From: Flammula alnicola
Taxonomy: Eukaryota; Basidiomycota; Agaricomycetes; Agaricales; Strophariaceae
Length of the DNA: 64,000 nucleotides
Direction of reading: 5' to 3'
Assembly: GCA_015499995.1 (NCBI GenBank)
Contig: JADNRV010000013.1
Coordinates: 124,001-188,000, forward strand
This document shows positions 60,211 through 64,000 of this stretch, in pieces; the first letter of the stretch is position 1; each line of letters opens with the position of its first letter. The notes under the pieces are model-generated. The model worked only from the letters and a program-made list of their open reading frames with translations, ran no database searches and was not told the origin of the DNA. Made by a program: the position numbers and the translations under genes.

Positions 60211-63200
60211 TCACAAACCATTTTGAAGCTTGAAAAGGTAGTCGGTTAGTCAGATAGCTTGCCAAACAACAGCGACGAGACTTACTCTTTGGAATTCATC
60301 ATATGCGGTACTCCTGACATTTTCGTGGGCATTACGAATGATGCCCATCATAAAATCTGCGGCCTGCCGCTCATTTAATTGCAACGCAAACCGATCCCTC
60401 AGTCGCCGAATAGTTGGTTCACCCTTGAAGGAAGGAAGGCCAGTGTCCAACATGAGCCGAATAGTAGCAATGATTTGCTCCGCATGTGGGCGAATCGCAA
60501 GGAATGCCTTGACTGTAAGGTTTTGGAACATCTGATAGCCTTGCGAGTATCGCCCGCCCATCAAGACAACCATCTCATGATTGAGCTTGAAAGAATGTGG
60601 TTCGAATTTGACGCCCTAAATCATCTCGTCAGCTTACATGCCAGCCAGATAACAGTCAACGAGAACTCGTACTCCAGGGCGTGCCTATGCCAACAGAAAT
60701 AAGTTAAAGGAATTGCTATAAAGGAGCATTACTTATCTATATCGAAGAGGAATCCGAAATCTGCAAAATTTTCTTAACAAAAGCTTTATCATTGAGTGGT
60801 GTAATGACTTACCGATGTGGACAATGTGTCCATCCCCGTCAATCATTATATTACCGTTGTGTCTGTCTTTGATCTGCAAGATGTAACAAGCAACAGAATA
60901 TGCGGCCATAGATTGGATAAAATTGAGGCGTGCTCTTTGAAAATTGATCGTGTCTTGGCCACCATATTTTGTGATAAAGAAGTCCTGCAGGTCATTCACT
61001 TTGGCTCGTCCCATCTCATCCCTAGATGTAGCATTTGGGACAACATCAATAACACCGCACTGTGAAGAGCTCTTAGTTGGGCGTTGAAAGACGTAACGAT
61101 GGTACATACACCAGGTGCGGTTGCAGTAACTCGATATGGAATAAATACAAGGTTAGGCCCACACTGGTGAATACGTTCTTGAACATGGCGATTACTTGTA
61201 GTGCAAGGACATCTTGACGACAGTCGTCACCGACTTTGAATATTGCTTGTTGCCAGACGTCATATTCGGTGCGGGTCTCAATGCCACTGCCCTCTCCGTT
61301 GAGGAGAGAGTCGGGGTCTGTGTTGATCTCAATCCGTTCTTTTCTGACTTTGAATGTAGCCATGAAAGGCGCCTATAAATACATGATTTTAGCCAAATTC
61401 AGACGAGCAGACAAGAAAAGCACCTTGGCGTGACTTTGCAATGGTCGCCCAGACTTCTTGTCAATGTCAATCACAATTCCATCTGGATTGCTAGGCAAAT
61501 AAACTCCAACATCTACACTGATTTTCGCCATTTCTTCGTCGATCTTGGCCTGCAAATATAAGTAAGATATTAATATGAAGTTGCAAGCCTTGCTGAATCA
61601 CGACACCTTTTTTTCCGGTTTCGTTTTCTTGATGTATGGTTTCATCTTGCCAGATATAGACGTGACTTCGTTGAAGAAGGAAAATTCTCGATCGTAGAAG
61701 GCCCTCGCAGTACCTGAGAGGGACATCACAACTTTCTTCGTCATCGAGTCGAGCAAAGGTTTCATTGAATCTTCCTGAAAAGTTAGTCAGATATGAAAGG
61801 ACGCCACATATATGACAAATACGTACGACCTCCGCGGCATCATCTTTGTAGCAATTCGCGTTCATGTTCCAAATAATTTGATGACAAAAGAGTTGCGATA
61901 TTTTAGCCGTTTCAAAGATAAAACGAGCAACATAGCCTACAATCCATTAGCGGATTGGTGGGGCTATTAAATGAAACGAACGGGTCCTCACCAAGGTCGT
62001 CATAGCGGAGGGCTTGAACAACCTGTGGTATAAAGAAGAAGGTTAGCTCGACAGGGTGCTGAGCCAACACTCGATGGGCATATTGCAGGACTAATGGATC
62101 ACTATTGAACCGGCGTTCAAAGAACGTATTTGCTACGATTGGGGGTACCGGAGCCCAGAGCAGTAGGTGCTATGAATAATTAGCCGAGAACCAGAAAATC
62201 ATTTAATAAGAATGTACCTTCAGGTTTCTATAGACAAGTGGGTCAAGTCTGTCTCCAAGAAGGAATGCCAGAGCCTCAGGAATGTCGAGAACCTCGATAG
62301 TGTTTGATCGAACGAGTTTTTCGACTTCATGACGAATGGTTAGATTCTTGAAGCGTTCCGTAAGATATACAGCGATAGCCGGGTCGACACGCCAGAGAGT
62401 CCGAACTACGACGGGCCAAGATGTCTGCAAGCATGAATAAAACAATCAATCCCGGAGATGATCCACATACTTCAAGCAAGGTCCGTTCAGTGCTTCCGAC
62501 AAGATCCCCCCCTTTCTTTGTGTCGTTGGTCGGATTTCCCCAGACCGACATGCGAAATATTTCATTCTCAATGAGCAAGCGTAACGGAAGGTTTAAGCTG
62601 CGCATTCTTTCCGCATAATCTTTAGTGAAATGTCAGCGGAAGGAAGAGCCAAGAAGATAGAAAAGGCTCACATGTGGCCGTCAAACGAGCGGGTGATAGG
62701 CTAGAAATCGCAGGCGGTCCCCTAACAGAGTCCGATTGAAGATATGACAGAAATTCTGAAAGTACTTTGATATCGGCATCAACCTGAACTCGATTAGCTC
62801 CATATGACCATCTAAGGAATATTAACACTTCTTGCATTCAACACAGAGGATGATGTTGACATACTGTGGCCGTACAGCGAACCAAGAAAAGGCAACTGTG
62901 TAGAGGCATTCTCGCAGCGCATTTTCACAATAAGCATCTAGATGAGAACTTTTCAAAGTCTCAAAACCAAAAAGCAGGAAGGAAAAACGAGCTTCACGCG
63001 ACAAGGCGTGAGTACTGTAGATTATAAGTTCAACATTCATCTTTACGAACGCGGGCATACCTCATGGTTTTGAATGCTCGAGCTGAGCGCAATACTAGAT
63101 GCTGGATAATAAACATGACCCCAGGGCGACGATATCGCGCAGCTTGAAGACGGCTGAAGAGCATTTGCATCACTAGCGCATGGGGGGTAAGGACTCTTCG

Positions 63201-64000
63201 GGCGTGTGCCAGCCCACGGTCTATTCTTTCCTTGTCGGTGGGACTGTAGCTGATAGGATGATAAAAGGGATCATCGTAGCTAATGTGCTTCAATAACGAG
63301 GAACAAGGACAGCAAGACGTGCTGGCTCACTTCAATGATTTCGAAAATATCCCTTGATGCAGTCTGATTGTGTCCGACCAAGCAGACAAGATCTCTCCCA
63401 TCAAGGCAACCTCTATGTCAGATTTCTCGGCAATTACCCAACTCCAAGCATCGACCCCTGAAGCAATCGCCGCCGGCGTTGCTACACCAAATGGCAAACT
63501 GACTAGATAGTGCAACAGGTCGTAGTCGTTCTGAAATTTACACGTTGTCAGTTTGAAGAAATAGATCAGAGACACCATCATACCTTTTCTAGGGAAATGA
63601 GGCTTGCCGCACAGCGGAAAAGCAGTCGTCTCAAATCGTGGACGGTCAGCTTGCTATTTTTCCCGCGTATCTCTTCCAAAGTATGGGACAATTTGGATTT
63701 CAAGGCATCGATGTCGGTGGACGGAGCAGTTTCAGGGGGCAACGTTGCTAGTTTGTCAACACCTGATTTATAGGGTCATGCACACAAGCCAATTATAAAA
63801 GGACTTGAGACGAACTTTCTCGATTTGCCAATCGGATCCCAGCAGCCTCTCCCGCAAAGTAGCCTTTAATAGCAATTTGGCTTGATAAAGTCTTCGCGGC
63901 ATCGATTTTCCATTGTGATAGAGACGACAAAGATGCTAGGAAGGCATAGTCAACTTTGGCTCGGTTTGTAACAAATGCATACATACAAAGCTGCCGGTGC
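60211..64000 (-). CDS. STT4: Phosphatidylinositol 4-kinase STT4 (PI4K alpha), 5' part outside the window
   Basis: Type III PI 4-kinase that makes PI4P at the plasma membrane. The 5' part lies beyond 64000. Visible exons include the PIK helical domain (RTLWRVDPAIAVYLTERFKN, VLDIPEALAFLLGDRLDP) and the start of the kinase core. Kinase motifs: IFKVGDDCRQDVLALQVIAM, YLFHIELLQPHLVYVPS-like text, CGVIDVVPNATSRDEMGRAK, and the catalytic loop DRHNGNIMIDGDGHIVHI followed across an intron by DFGFLFDI (about 60740-60860). Then GVKFEPHSFKLNHEMVVLMG, YQMFQNLTVKAFLAIRPHAE, TIRRLRDRFALQLNERQAAD + FMMGII and the short last exon LQNGL, stop at 60211-60213. Both catalytic motifs are intact and about fourteen introns interrupt the visible part. 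No frame break was found. Confidence 0.93.

Noticed and set aside
1..64000. CRISPR array, bacterial operon or prophage
   Set aside because: No regularly spaced repeats with unique spacers; genes carry spliceosomal introns and eukaryotic families throughout.

Overview
The window is nuclear DNA from a filamentous basidiomycete, most likely an Agaricomycete of the Agaricales type. Genes are densely packed on both strands and cut by many short introns (about 45-90 nt, GT..AG, often GTAAGT/GTGAGT donors). Several protein architectures are typical of mushrooms: a DUF7918 protein, an HSP12-like small protein of the form found in agarics, and tandem secreted single-pass membrane proteins with a Cys/Trp ectodomain. 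Genes were called by joining frames across introns and recognising family motifs, so exon edges are approximate unless stated.

Layout. 1-19.8 kb is a housekeeping stretch: USP48-like deubiquitinase (minus, 3' end cut by the window), GPI transamidase subunit GAA1 (plus), TFIID subunit TAF7 (minus), SAM37/metaxin (minus), a DUF7918 protein (minus) with a minisatellite-like tract at its 3' side, APE1/ExoIII AP endonuclease (plus), two tandem intron-containing tRNA-Phe genes (plus), OTU1/YOD1 deubiquitinase (minus), an HSP12-like stress protein (plus) and a CHMP7-like ESCRT-III protein (minus). 20-29 kb is accessory: three tandem minus-strand paralogues of a secreted, single-pass membrane protein, then about 3 kb with only a doubtful further membrane-protein remnant. 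29-38.3 kb holds an aldo-keto reductase, a band-7/SPFH protein, ATG8, a RAD57/XRCC3 recombinase paralogue and an unrecognised Cys-rich gene. 38.3-57 kb holds a large ABCC transporter, complex I 24 kDa subunit, a bestrophin-like channel, a cellular RNA-dependent RNA polymerase and a POT1 telomere protein, followed by tRNA-Ser(CGA). 57.3-60.2 kb is a repeat-rich gap, and 60.2 kb to the end is the C-terminal part of the STT4-type phosphatidylinositol 4-kinase.

The genes do not form one pathway. They do share themes: ubiquitin removal (USP48, OTU1), membrane remodelling and autophagy (CHMP7, ATG8, STT4), and genome protection (APE1, RAD57, RdRP, POT1).

The most striking signal is not a gene. Many genes carry apparent one-base gaps or gains in short homopolymers, including three in the essential, extremely conserved ATG8. 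TAF7, CHMP7, the aldo-keto reductase, the band-7 protein, one membrane paralogue and RdRP show the same. The best explanation is residual indel errors in the assembly, so frame-broken genes here should not be read as pseudogenes without checking reads.
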